From: Diploptera punctata
Lineage: Eukaryota; Arthropoda; Insecta; Blattodea; Blaberidae
Length of the DNA stretch: 64,000 bases
Assembly: GCA_030220185.1 (NCBI GenBank)
Contig: JASPKZ010001236.1
Coordinates: 372,001 to 436,000, forward strand
Reading direction: 5' to 3'
Below the pieces are notes generated by a model that was not told the DNA's origin, did not search any database, and worked only from the letters and a program-made list of their open reading frames with translations. Below, piece after piece: positions 10,791 to 20,899 of the stretch. The position numbers were made by a program, and so were the translations under genes. Position 1 is the first letter of the stretch, and every line of letters begins with the position of its first letter.

Positions 10791-11240
10791 TAAAAAACTA
10801 AAACATCACGCTTTATTAGAAAACCGAACTAAAAAATGAAAAATAATTTTAGTTTCGAAGACGCATGGGATACAATTAAAGTGGTCAACAAAAAAAATAA
10901 TAATTTCCAACACATCTAGAATAAAACTAGAGTTATCTACAAAAAAAATAATTTTATCATCAAAAGTGTGGGGTGCCCAATATCAATTAATATAATTTGA
11001 CAATAAACAGATATTGGTAAAAGTAAAGTCTCTAAGAAGAAAACGTAAAAAACATAAAAAGTACCCCACGCTTTTGATGGTAACATTATTTTTTGTAGAT
11101 AATTCTAGTTTTATTCTAGATGTGTTGGAGATGAGTTTTTTGTTGACCACTTTAATTTTATCCCAAGCGCGTTGGAAATTAAAATTATTTTTCATTTTTT
11201 AGTTCGGTTTTCTAATAAAGCGTGTTGTTTTCGTTTTTTT
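10790..11240. repeat. Large inverted repeat
   Basis: The left arm 10,795-10,980 and right arm 11,062-11,240 are diverged inverse copies of one sequence. Shared parts are cgctttattagaaaaccgaac with its complement, and tagaataaaactagagttatc with its complement. About 80 bases separate them. The right arm belongs to the tRNA-Tyr-like repeat copy 2. Confidence 0.75.
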
Positions 11241-11670
11241 AAAACTATTATTTTTTATTTTTAGTTTAATTGATTGTCATAAGCCGGAATCCCATGAAAA
11301 TTTAATTGCTTAATACTCTTCTATAAAAAATCCTCCGGGCCGGATTTGAACCTATGGATTACTAATATTATATACCACTAGAGTTCACCGCTCTACCAAC
11401 TGAGCTCTTACAACTATTTACTAAAAAGTCGATAAGTCCGCAACCTATTATACCGGCTTTTATTTTTTTATTTTCTGATGATTCTGGCCAGGATTTTAGA
11501 AAAAAATATGAAATTATTGTATTGTCATGAAAACTTTACAAGTATACCAAGTTTCAAGTCGATCCTATGTTTTTAAGTGGGCGAAAATCGTGTTCAAATA
11601 TTCCGTTACATAGATACAGGTCCGTATATACATATACAGGCCAAGCTAATATAAAGCGTGTAAAAATAGG
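11004..11670 (-). repeat. Dispersed repeat carrying a tRNA-Tyr-like sequence, copy 2
   Basis: Matches 2,050-2,770 over most of its length. The tRNA-like part at 11,331-11,411 keeps agctcagttggtagagcgg and the intron-like insert, but lacks about 10 bases (the D/T side ggtcgctggt), so it cannot fold. It is followed by the same ccaggattttagaaaaaa flank. Confidence 0.75.
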
Positions 11671-12570
11671 ACACTTTTTACAGTGTAAATACTGTCATTA
11701 TATGACTATTTACCATATATCGCCTTAACATAATTACCTTCTTTAACTCAGTACGTAAAAATGCTAATAAATCAGGGTAAGTTCTTCAAACAGCTGACTG
11801 TGAGCCTTTTTAGTTTTCGGTATTGACAACAGAGTGAGTTAGCAGTCATAAACGTCAATGAACGTCGATCATTATGCACCTACTCAAATTGTGCGTTGTG
11901 GCTTCTCCTCTCAACGCAACGTAAAGCAACGTAACATCATCCAACGTTGATCGTAATCCTGCCATAAAGGAGGGCAACCATTTGAAACGGCGTCTTTTCC
12001 CTTACTTTTAAACGAGGGCAACGTTTATGGCTGGTCCATTATATAGACTTAATATAATTTCTATATTTCTATCTGCTAGTATATTTATATTTCGTACTAC
12101 AGATTCTTAAACAAAATGCTACAGTGGAATAATTATCTGAATCACGCAAACGTAAGCTTAAAGTCTGAGGATGTAAGGAAAACACAGGTTCATGAACTTA
12201 GATTTGGGAGTGTATGATTTAATGATCATTCCAAAAATAACATCAATTTAAACAAGAATGCGTATATAATTTGAAAAATAAATAATGAATACATTAGCAG
12301 TCTTACTAACAAAAATCTCTTATACAGGCTTTCATCAGTTGTTTAGTTATACAATGTATAAGCCTTATGTAGATCATGTATAATTTCCTTACTAATAAAC
12401 GTTGTGCCGGAGCTAAATAACAATACAACCGTTATACACAATACGTCACATATTCATCATCATTATGACGTCAGAACAATATTACGCGCAGTTAGTAACA
12501 GAAATAAAACAACATCAACTAGTGATTAATTGTGTAAGAAATGAGTATGGATAAGAATTAATAGAGATTC
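11671..12570. other. No recognised feature
   Basis: AT-rich sequence with no ORF or repeat match in the window, apart from the short inverted similarity to 10.4 kb at about 11,920-11,975. Confidence 0.5.
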
Positions 12571-12797
12571 CCTATTTTTTTTTTCGTTTATACTGGTTTT
12601 CCTTCTCGTTTTACTTTCTTTTTTTTTTTTACCTGTTTGTTAACTTACTTTACTTACTCACTTAGACACACGAACAGAACACACACACCCAGACCCAAGG
12701 TGGAGATTTTTAAAATCCCCCTACCCCGCCACGAATCGAACCCGGGTCGCCGGAGTGGAAGGTAGGGACTCTACCGACTACGCCATGGCGACGGACG
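12571..12797 (-). mobile_element. SINE-C
   Basis: The minus strand starts gtccgtcgccatggcgtagtcgg (A-box region), with B-box gggttcgattc, then aatctccaccttgggtctggg-type body and a purine-rich tail. It matches three other copies in the window. Bases 12,798-13,067 hold nothing recognised. Confidence 0.85.
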
Positions 12798-13067
12798 AAA
12801 TTGGGGGGATATGTAAAAAATAAATGTGTTTTAATTTATTTACATTTTCCTTTACGCAATGTCAAATATATCGAAGAATTAGTTTCACAGATAATGTGCT
12901 GCCATGTAACGTCAAGAATTTCGAACAATTCTTGGAAACTAATAAAAGTTTTTCCCATTACTTATGAATTATATGCAGTGTTTTAAGATGCGTTTAGAAA
13001 ACGTTCAAAATAGTATAAAATGTTACCGACAACAGAATAACGCTTTAAGCGAAAAAAAAATCATTGA

Positions 13068-13143
13068 GGTTTGATCGGGAATCGAACCTAGGACCCCAAG
13101 GACTGTAGTCAGAGTCTCTAACCACAAGACTATCTAGCTAACA
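13068..13143 (-). repeat. tRNA-like sequence
   Basis: The minus strand reads tagctagatagtcttgtggtta, then a stem-loop region, then aggttcgattcccgatcaaacc. Intact A- and B-box-like parts, but acceptor arms that do not pair well. Similar in its 3' part to 10,017-10,085. Confidence 0.55.
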
Positions 13144-13307
13144 TGTGGTTCGCTGCGATAATAGTACCTCTATAATTAAATACATTTTTATATCGGTATG
13201 TGTGTTATATTTTAATGATGGAAGAAACTTTTGTTAAAAATAATATTATCAAGCATTTAAATAAACTACATTCAAGTTAAATCTTGTCTACAGCAATTAT
13301 TGTAGAA

Positions 13308-13649
13308 CATCCATAGTAATTCTGCCCGAAGGCAGGTCCTTCACTACAATCATAGCATTTTTCATGCTATGCTTGCAGCTTTACTAGGGAATTGTGGGTG
13401 TGGTAGCTTCCCGTTGCTTTCCACACCGGTAAATGATGAAGATGATAATAATGATAATGATAAGGATGATGATGATGGCCATATGATTTCGGGGACCGTT
13501 TGGGCCTTAAAGTTTTCCTGATATTTGTCTTACAGGTGAGGAAAAACCCCGATAAAAACCTCACCCAGAAAAACTGCCCCGACCGGGGATCGAACCCGGG
13601 CCCGCTGCGTGACAAGGCAGCACGCTACCTCGAGACCACAGCGGTGGAC
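13308..13649 (-). mobile_element. SINE-A type I, full length with target duplication
   Basis: Complete head, body and type I 3' end on the minus strand. Direct repeats attgtagaa lie at 13,299-13,307 and 13,650-13,658. The frame across the head gives the recurrent peptide SGPGFDPRSGQFF, which comes from the tRNA-like B-box region and is not a protein. Bases 13,659-14,045 are unassigned. Confidence 0.92.
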
Positions 13650-14055
13650 ATTGTAGAAAATATTATTTTGTAAATCAATGTTCAATTTAAAAATATTATT
13701 AGGCCTAATCGAGAATGAGTGTAACAAAAGGCATTTTATGATGCCTTTATTTTCCTACCCAGAGCTTTATTAATATTATTTATGTCCTGTGCATCAATCA
13801 AACAGTCGTTAAAGTGTTGCGTTTTGCGTTACGTTTAAGGAAACGTTCATCAATATCATAAGAAAACAATCAGTTGATCTTGAAGTCCGACATTTTGTCT
13901 AGTTATACAATCCTTAAACAAGGCTGGAGGCATGTATAACGATTCCCAAGTAAAGTTGTACACGTCTTAGAACAGCTAATACAGTGTTTATTAGTAAGAA
14001 TTTTCAACTGAGATGTGTATAAACCTAGATAAAAGTTATATATGGATTATTAGTA

Positions 14056-14464
14056 TGTATTGTATTGTAAGCCTATATTTTCCCTTTACAGAGATTTAGG
14101 CGCTCCCCCTAAAGGGAAGAATTTGAACCATACTAATTTAGTTACACTTGTTTTCGTATAGATGCCATTCTGAGTGGTCCGTGGTCAGCGTTCCGCCTTA
14201 CACTGACATCTAGGAAACCAAGGTAGTACTAGGACGGGAAAATTCGGTAAATTTTGCTTAGAGGCCTTTTCATTCAGGCTTAATGATATTTTACGAGCCT
14301 GAAAATCTTCAGAGTCGGGACCCACGGTTTAAAGTCCCTCCCGGAGGACTTGCTCCTTGGATTTTTCCGTCCTAAAAAAATCCATCGACCCCGGCCGGGG
14401 TGAACCCGCGACCCTCGGGACCGGAGGCAAGGAGCATAACCACTAGTCCACCGCGGCCGACTGA
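14056..14464 (-). mobile_element. SINE-B, full length with target duplication
   Basis: Head and body as in the 5.7-kb copy. Direct repeats attattagta lie at 14,046-14,055 and 14,465-14,474. The 3' end reads ttacaatacaatacat on the minus strand. Confidence 0.9.
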
Positions 14465-14714
14465 ATTATTAGTAAGAGGGTAAATAAATAAGCTTGAGAC
14501 ATGATACTTTGGGAGTTAAGATTGATTAAAATGTGGGAGGTTTGAATGGGACACGTTGTATAATAATTGAAAACATTGAGCCAAACAAATGTTTTTTCTT
14601 TGTTAATACTCTTACACCTCCCTCCTTCTTTAACCCTCCTACTGGCAAGGAAGAATGGCTGAAAGAGGAGGAAGGAAAGAGGGGCATGGAAACTTCTAGG
14701 GAGAGGCCCAGCAG

Positions 14715-15475
14715 GCAATTCAAGAATGAGATGGGAGAATGACATTAACCATGATTTGAGGGAAGTAGATCATACAGGAGATGATTGGAAAACATTAGCT
14801 GAGGATAGGGATGTCCACGCGACCATGAACCTACTAGTCCAAGAACTGATGACACACTTTAGAGAAGGTGTTTTGCCCACGTTGAAATAATAATAAAAAA
14901 ACAGTGCTATTACGATGGGTGCATCTGGAATGGTGAGTCAGGTAGAGGTATTGCGGTTATTTCGCAACTGCGCAGTCTATTACAGCCCGAGGAGGGCCCC
15001 AGCTGCCGGCAGACGTCTGGAGGTTGTTAGAAACCGTTTAAATCGTCTAGCAATTAATGTGTATTTTAAAAATTGATTATTAAATATGGCATAAACTTTT
15101 TAGAATGCCCAAAGTATATTTTTCGTGTATATTAATTGAACAAATTCGGAGGGGTCAGGTCATACTTTAAAACTCAAAGAATAGTCTGGGAGTAGCCTAT
15201 TATTTCTGGATTATATAGCCACCAAAATAACAAATACAAAAATTTAAAATTACCCAAAATATATTTTTTGGGTTTATTTTTTTGCAAATGTAATAGGCTG
15301 CGCAGTAGCGAAATAACCGCAAGACCTCTACCTGACTCACCATTCCAGATGCACCCATCGTAATAGCACTGTTTTTTTTTTATTATTTCAACGTGGGCAA
15401 AATACCTTCTCTAAAATGTGTCAATAGCTCTTGGACTATACGGGTTCGATAGTGATACAGAGTTAGTTTAGAATG
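14715..15475 (+). mobile_element. LINE 3' end split by a 604-bp DNA element
   Basis: Before the insertion, aatgagatgggagaatgaca to gcgaccatgaacctac matches the LINE carboxy terminus at 9.85 and 35.4 kb. After it, gggttcgatagtgatacag completes the LINE 3' end. The coding part has an internal deletion around atgtccacgcga. It is a truncated, dead copy. Confidence 0.85.
14835..15438. mobile_element. Non-autonomous DNA element with terminal inverted repeats of about 145 bp
   Basis: The left end tagtccaagaactgatgac and right end gtcaatagctcttggacta begin inverted repeats that run to about 14,980 and from about 15,290. They include gcatctggaatggtgagtca and its complement. Comparison with LINE paralogues gives the empty site cctacgggttcg, so TAC was duplicated (14,832-14,834 and 15,439-15,441). 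The 310-bp interior has no ORF. A 3-bp duplication fits PIF/Harbinger or CACTA-like types, but the end sequence matches neither well. Confidence 0.88.
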
Positions 15476-15745
15476 TGTGATATTGGGAACAAAATGACAC
15501 GTTGTATAACGGTGGATTGCGTGTTGCGCGGGTGCCAACGGTTAATAAATTTCTTGGCTGGCTGAAGATGTCATTGCCCGCAAAGGAAGGACCCTATTAG
15601 CAATACCAACAAGAAATTGATTGTGCGCATGACAAGGAAACTTGTAGGCCGGTCATATGATACGGATCATCTTATGCAACTTGTTCCCAATCTGTGGGTC
15701 GCGACCGTTGTTTGATTCTATCAGGAAGATCGCGTTGGATATCTG

Positions 15746-15787
<42 letters not shown>
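15476..15787. other. Unassigned stretch ending in (TA)n
   Basis: The first 270 bases have no recognised feature. (TA)n fills about 15,749-15,787 and abuts the 5' truncation of the next LINE. Confidence 0.6.
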
Positions 15788-15792
<5 letters not shown>

Positions 15793-15870
15793 CCAAATCC
15801 ATGGCAATCACTAGAAAGGGACTTTCGAGAGTAAAAATAATAATAAATAATAAACCAATAGAACAAGTAA

Positions 15871-16172
15871 AGTAAAGTATTCCCACTACAGGCCTCAGGA
15901 GGCCCTTGGGGTAGTGGGAGATTAAGGCTCCCACTATTTCTAGACAACCGGTACTTGATGTCAGCCGGGTTGTCAGCCATGCGTGACGGCCGCCTTTACC
16001 CCAGAACAAGTGTCTGTTACTCATTTCCGTTAGAGGCTGAGTCGACCCCAGGGTCATAGTGCCGCCAGAAGGTTTGGGTCAGTTTAAAAATCCTGACCCC
16101 ACCGGGACTTGAACCCTCGACCTTCCGGCTTGTAGCGCAGTGCCTTAACCACTACGCTATGGTGTGCCCCAT
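15871..16172 (-). mobile_element. SINE-D with target duplication
   Basis: On the minus strand the head is gggcacaccatagcgtagtgg with B-box gggttcaagtccc. The body carries cctctaacggaaatgagtaac and gacaacccggctgaca, with a tail of tactttactt. The duplication atagaacaagtaa lies at 15,858-15,870 and 16,173-16,185 and splits the LINE frame at the codons for IEQV. Confidence 0.92.
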
Positions 16173-16534
16173 ATAGAACAAGTAACACACTTTAATTATT
16201 TAGGTAATAATATATCACAGTTTCATAATCAAAAAGATGTGGAAACAAATTTAGAAAAATATAACAGACTAAATGGTGTAATTAGGAGAAATTTTGGAAA
16301 ACAAATGAGGAAAGAAATCCAATTGAGATTTCATAATGCCATAGCCAAAATTGCTCTACTATACGGAAGTGAATGCTGGACACTTCGAGCAAAAGATAAA
16401 TCCCGCATTAATAGTTCACAAATGAGATTCCTCCGATCACTAACAGGAGTAACATTAAGAGATAGAATGAAGAGTGATGAGATGAGGATGCAGTGGAATA
16501 GTAGGGAAATGGTGGAACATATACAAAATTATCA

Positions 16535-16974
16535 TAAGTAATGCCACGAGTGATTTCCAAATTATCGATAAATTCACGACTCACGAAGTGAGGAGTGAAT
16601 TTATCTAGAGAATTTGGAAATCAAGAGTGGCATTTGTTAGGACTATTTAACGAATAAAATTAAGCTGTTTACTCACAAATCATTATTTAACTATAGTTAT
16701 TTTAAAATATTTATATATTTAATGTAAACGGCGATGTTTGAAAACAAATGAGAAACGATAGGTACGCTTCTACTGCTTCTTTTGTTTATCACTGCAACCA
16801 GATCATACTATTTATTGCCAAAGGAACGCAATATTGTAAGGAGGAGTCTTTCTTTAATATGGTAATCATAACACTGATAAATATTTGGTGAAATACGACT
16901 CTGATTGGTTGTAAAACAGAAATCATTGAAACGTGATTGGTCATTGACTCCCATTTGGGGCATGAGTTAAATAG
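16535..16974 (-). mobile_element. HE element, short form
   Basis: 440 bp with TCA at 16,532-16,534 and 16,975-16,977 (TGA in element orientation). The interior lacks about 250 bp relative to the 20.0-kb copy and shares that deletion with the copy at 36.6 kb, so the two form a subfamily. The host LINE reads IQNY-Q across the site if one TCA is removed. Confidence 0.92.
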
Positions 16975-17173
16975 TCAGATTAAATGTTCCAACACGTCCA
17001 GAGAATGTCAAATTCCCGTTTACCAAAGATGATTTACCACCTCAAACCTAAAGGCAAAAGAGACCTCGGAAGACCCTTCAACCGATGGAAAGATCAGTTT
17101 TTGTAGTCGCAGAACGGGCACCATCACCCAATACTGCAAACAGAAGAAGAAGATATATATATATATATATATA

Positions 17174-17400
17174 AGAAAAATTTATGATTTAAATCGTAAT
17201 TGTTTTTAGATTCCCCGTGCTGATTACCTGGCTTTTTATGTGTAAAGATGAGTCTGTTGCCCTTTATGGACTCAAAAACTACTTGACCGATTTGAATGTT
17301 TTTGTTACAGATTTTTCTGGGACAATTAACGTATATAACATATTACCGTACATACTATAGGGTCAGAGATAAACAAGAAAAATTTGCGTCTAACTGCAAG
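17174..17400. repeat. R repeat fragments
   Basis: Starts after (TA)n with taaatcgtaattgtttttag and ccccgtgctgattacc, as in R. It then jumps to ctacttgaccgatttgaatg and ataacatattaccgtacatac, which belong to the other end of R. An internal deletion or rearrangement is likely. Confidence 0.6.
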
Positions 17401-17479
17401 GAACAAAAATCGAGCGCGAAACGTCTCATTATGACTAGAGGGAAGCGATTTAACTCCTGGCTTGGTGGATTGGATAACC

Positions 17480-17880
17480 GTCTGCGCCGCGCCCCGATTC
17501 ACTCCAATCTGCTCTACTCAAACAGGACGTATATCTGCTTCGCACAGTGGGTTGCCATTTCTTGATTATTGGCTTCAATTTCTGTGCCTTGCAGTTAATA
17601 AGCGGCAGATACTTTTTGAACACGGCCTTCGTTCATCACAATGCTTCTCTGGGAGAAATTTCATGGTAGTTTTCGATTTTCGGGATACAATGGTTGACAT
17701 TTCCCTTGTTAGAACATCCGGTTTTCCATAAAGATCACGTAACTCACTATTATGGAATTTTCTCCATTCACCTGTCTGTTCGCATCTCTCTGGTCCAAAA
17801 AAAAAATCCTCAGAACTTTATTCTCAAATACTCGTAATCCTTTCTGCTGCCTTAAAATACTAAATCAGGGTTCGCATCCG
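17480..17880. repeat. U repeat followed by a minus-strand LINE fragment
   Basis: Bases 17,480-17,710 match the U copies at 9 kb. Bases 17,730-17,880 are minus-strand LINE, with ttctccattcacctgtctgt encoding the TGEWRRLHN region and caaatactcgtaatc the RVFEN region of the family seen at 35.1 kb. Confidence 0.7.
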
Positions 17881-18057
17881 TACAATGTAACTACCTACTA
17901 GTGGTCGCCTAGCGGTCGAAATTAGATTACAGTTCATTAAAATTTTAAGTACGTCACAAATACGTCGTTATGCATTAATTTTCGATTTGTTTTAAAAATA
18001 CGAACGATAGAAACTACGTGGTTATGGCTTGGCTGAGCCTAATTTAAAAACAATAAT

Positions 18058-18258
18058 TAAATAAAAATAAAACGTAGTTTTATTTGATTTTCATATTTAT
18101 TATATAATTCAGTGGCAGCTGTTTCGGTACACTGTACCTTCTTCAGACATGTTAACAAATTATTCTGAAGAAGGTACAGTGTACCGAAACAGCTGTCACT
18201 GAATTATATAATAAATATGAAAATCAAATAAAACTACGTTTTATTTTTATTTAATTAA
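18058..18258. repeat. Near-perfect palindrome of about 200 bp with hammerhead-like motif
   Basis: Arms of about 90 bp (ending cttcttcaga and starting tctgaagaag) are separated by acatgttaacaaattat. The plus strand at 18,165-18,197 reads CTGAAGA, then a 5-bp hairpin GGTAC-AGT-GTACC, then GAAAC and GTC. These are the conserved core segments of a type I hammerhead ribozyme, but one extra A precedes stem II and stem I pairing is weak. Penelope-like retroelements are known to carry such motifs. The palindrome itself is certain, the ribozyme reading is inference. Confidence 0.7.
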
Positions 18259-18829
18259 TGAATATGGATTTTCATCAAGTAAACACCAACTCAATTGATT
18301 ATTTAAAAACAATAACGCGTCAATTGGCATTTGCATACTATTTATACTACCGGTTTTTAAATTTTGCATTTGGTCTATTATTATGTGTACGGGAATATAT
18401 ATCCCTTCTTCTTTGTCTCTCATCCCGACCCGTCAATGTTCCATGTCAAGGCATAATGGAAGTAGGTGCGAATATGTACATATAAAAAAAAAGTAATGCA
18501 ATTACAGAAACGAGGATTAAACAGGTTTAATTTAAATTTTAATAATAAAATGTATTCACTTTTGTAATCTGTAATAACTAATAATAAACCGCTAATAATA
18601 AATACGCGAGAGTAAGTCAATTCACATTGCTGCTGCACAATTTTCTTTTTACAACAATGCACTTTCAGTATGAACGTAAACAAATGAGCACACAAATGAA
18701 TGAGTAATACACATAAATTCCTGAGAGAAAATTTATTCCATTTTCTCTTCTTCTTCTTAAACATAATTTGTAGGATTTTCATCCTGTTTATTTCCAAAAT
18801 CACTCCTCGGAGGCAGACGTATTGGATGT
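18259..18829. other. No recognised feature
   Basis: Several short open frames on both strands (longest 142 codons, minus, AT-biased, no motif). No repeat match. Confidence 0.5.
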
Positions 18830-18965
18830 GCATGCACTGTCTATCCATCTCTTGGCTGGTCTTCCTCTTGTTCTTCTCCCGTCGATCGGTCTATTTTCTT
18901 TAGCTCTTTTTGCTAGTCGGTTTTCTTCCATTCTTTCTATATGACCCTTCCAATATTATTTTGTT
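18830..18965 (-). mobile_element. LINE carboxy-terminal fragment
   Basis: The minus strand encodes GHIERMEENRLAKRAKE and RRTRGRPAKRW, the conserved GH..RM and GRP..RW motifs of insect LINE carboxy termini. About 45 codons are left. Bases 18,966-19,200 are unassigned. Confidence 0.8.
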
Positions 18966-19202
18966 AAATTTAATTTATTTGTAACACATATTGTGCATAC
19001 ATTTTATTTTTCTGCCTCCTTCTCTATATAAACTTTAATATTATGCCAAATATTACACTCCTCCACGCGCGCAATCTGCTTAAAAATGGGTACAAAGTTT
19101 TTCCTTCACGTATATAGATTTTAGCTTGAAATTTTTAGGAGAAGTTGAGATGACAGAAATTACTGTAACGTATAACAATATGCGCTTTCAGAGTTGAGTC
19201 TA

Positions 19203-19869
19203 CAGTGTGATTATAAAGTCCCAGTACATTTTAAAGAAATCGCTTACATATAATATTTCTGTTACAGCCATTCGAAAGATACAAATATGTTCACCATTGA
19301 AGAGCGGATAGAGATTGTTGCTGCGCGTTTAAGAGGCCAGTCGTACGAGGAACTTAGAGACAGATTCCAAAGGAAACCATCACGGGAGACGTGTATCTTG
19401 ATATGTTGCAACTTTTCTTATAGTCACAGTTAGAGCAAGATGGTATCATTGATACAGTGATGATGCAACAAGATGGAGCACCACCACACTTTGCTCTGGC
19501 TATACGCGGGTATCTCAATGACAGGTTTCCCAAAAGGTGGATTGGAAGAGCTTCTCCTCGTATCTGGGCATCTCGTTCGCCAGACCTCGCCCCCTGCTTG
19601 GGGGTTCATCAAGCAACAGGTGTACAGAACCAAGTTTTCTAATCTGCAAGTGCTGAAAAGAACGCATACGCCAAGCAAGTGAAATGATCACAGAGGATAT
19701 GTTGGTGCATGTTTTCCGGGCGACGCGACGGTGCGTCGTTGGGAAACATGTTTTGAGATTGATGGAGGTAATGTTGAACACTAACTTGATACTAGAAACT
19801 ACCTTATAATTTTTGTTTTATTTGCGCTACGTTATCCACAAAATGTACTGGGACTTTATAATCGCACTG
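19203..19869 (+). mobile_element. Internally deleted mariner/Tc1-like transposon
   Basis: 30-bp terminal inverted repeats (CAGTGTGATTATAAAGTCCC at the left, one mismatch at the right) sit inside a TA duplication (19,201-19,202 and 19,870-19,871). The plus strand encodes an amino-terminal helix-turn-helix piece, MFTIEERIEIVAARLRGQS (from 19,287), and a carboxy-terminal DDE piece with QQDGAPPHF and WIGRASPRIW ... RSPDLAP (19,456-19,600). The centre is missing and the end is frameshifted (GFIKQQVY follows in another frame). At 667 bp against a usual 1.2-1.4 kb it cannot encode an active transposase. Confidence 0.93.
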
Positions 19870-20003
19870 TATGTTCAATTCATTTCTGCACAAAGGTCAT
19901 GATGTTGAGATTGTCGGATGAGTCGTTAATTACCAGGAGAATGCCTTCATATCTCTTAGAAATATTGCAGTCACTTTTGTTCTTATCTTAATGTTATTAA
20001 GAC

Positions 20004-20722
20004 TATTTAACTCATGCCCCAAATGGGAGTCAATGACCAATCACGTTTCAATGATTTCTGTTTTACAACCAATCAGAGTCGTGTTTCACGAAATATTTAT
20101 CAGTGTTAGGATTATCATATATTAAACAAAGCTCCTCCTTTTTAATATTCTGAACAGGTCTGACCGTTATTTTGCAGTGACTGAGCCTATAACAAATACG
20201 GCTACCAGATTGTATATAATAGTGCTTACATGTCAACATTTGTAGCAATTGATTATACCACCAAAAAAAGAAACCACTGTTTGCACTTTCTTAAATGTAT
20301 TTTTTCCCAGGTAATAATCGAGAAAAATATAATTGTCATATTTACATCATACGACATCAAAAATGAATTAATATACAGATTGATGTGTTTTCATTTTTTC
20401 TCCACTAGAGAGCATTCTTACAATATTGCGTTCCTTTGGCAATAAATAGTATGATCTGGTTGCAGTGATAAACAAAAGAAGCAGGAGAAGCGTACCTATC
20501 GTTTCTCATTTGTTTTAAAACATCGCCGTTTACATTAAATATATAAATATTTTAAAATAACTATAGTTAAATAATGATTTGTGAGTAAACAGCTTAATTT
20601 TATTCGTTAAATAGTCCTAACAAATGCCACTCTTGATTTCCAAATTCTCTAGATAAATTCACTCCTCACTTCGTGAGTCGTGAATTTATCGATAATTTGG
20701 AAATCACTCGTGGCGTTACTTA
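20004..20722 (+). mobile_element. HE element, near-complete reference copy
   Basis: 719 bp from CTATTTAACTCATGCC to GGCGTTACTTA. TGA follows the right end (20,723-20,725) and AGA precedes the left, one mismatch from the usual TGA. GTTAAATAG (inverse of the left end) lies at about 20,607, directly before the terminal hairpin of about 100 bp. No ORF of interest. Confidence 0.9.
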
Positions 20723-20899
20723 TGATAAATTTACTTAATTATGAACGGGTTGATATTAATAGTAATATGGCCTGAATATCAGGACTCGGGTCGTCTATAA
20801 GTGCGTGTGACTTGGCAGAAATCATAACTTGGCAACTGTCTGCCAGAACTACTGTCAATGTTCGTTTATAACAAGCAACAATCACTTATTCAATACTAG

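Larger units (their letters stand above)
15788..17150 (+). mobile_element. LINE carboxy-terminal region split by a SINE-D and an HE element
   Basis: Removing both insertions gives one frame. KTKSMAITRKG and IIINNKPIEQV (15,790-15,870) continue as THFNYLGNNIS ... LLYGSECWTLRAKDKSRI ... MRFLRSLTGVTLRDRMK ... MVEHIQNYQ (16,186-16,531). After the HE copy comes MFQHVQRMSNSRLP ... GRPFNRWKDQF (16,986-17,105), then a gaagaagaag tail and (TA)n. This is the thumb and carboxy terminus of a non-LTR reverse transcriptase. It is 5'-truncated at a (TA)n tract. Confidence 0.9.

Noticed and set aside
13367..13615. Recurrent open frames reading SGPGFDPRSGQFF, with histidine-rich stretches
   Set aside because: They are translations of the SINE-A head and its (ATC)n tract, present in every copy and strand-dependent on the SINE.
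15653..16057. Minus-strand 134-codon frame with Ile-Tyr run
   Set aside because: It spans (TA)n and a SINE-D and has no independent support.
18420..18848. 142-codon minus-strand frame as a gene
   Set aside because: The composition is AT-driven (Lys, Ile, Leu, Cys-rich) with no motif, and its upstream end runs into the LINE fragment at 18.83-18.97 kb.
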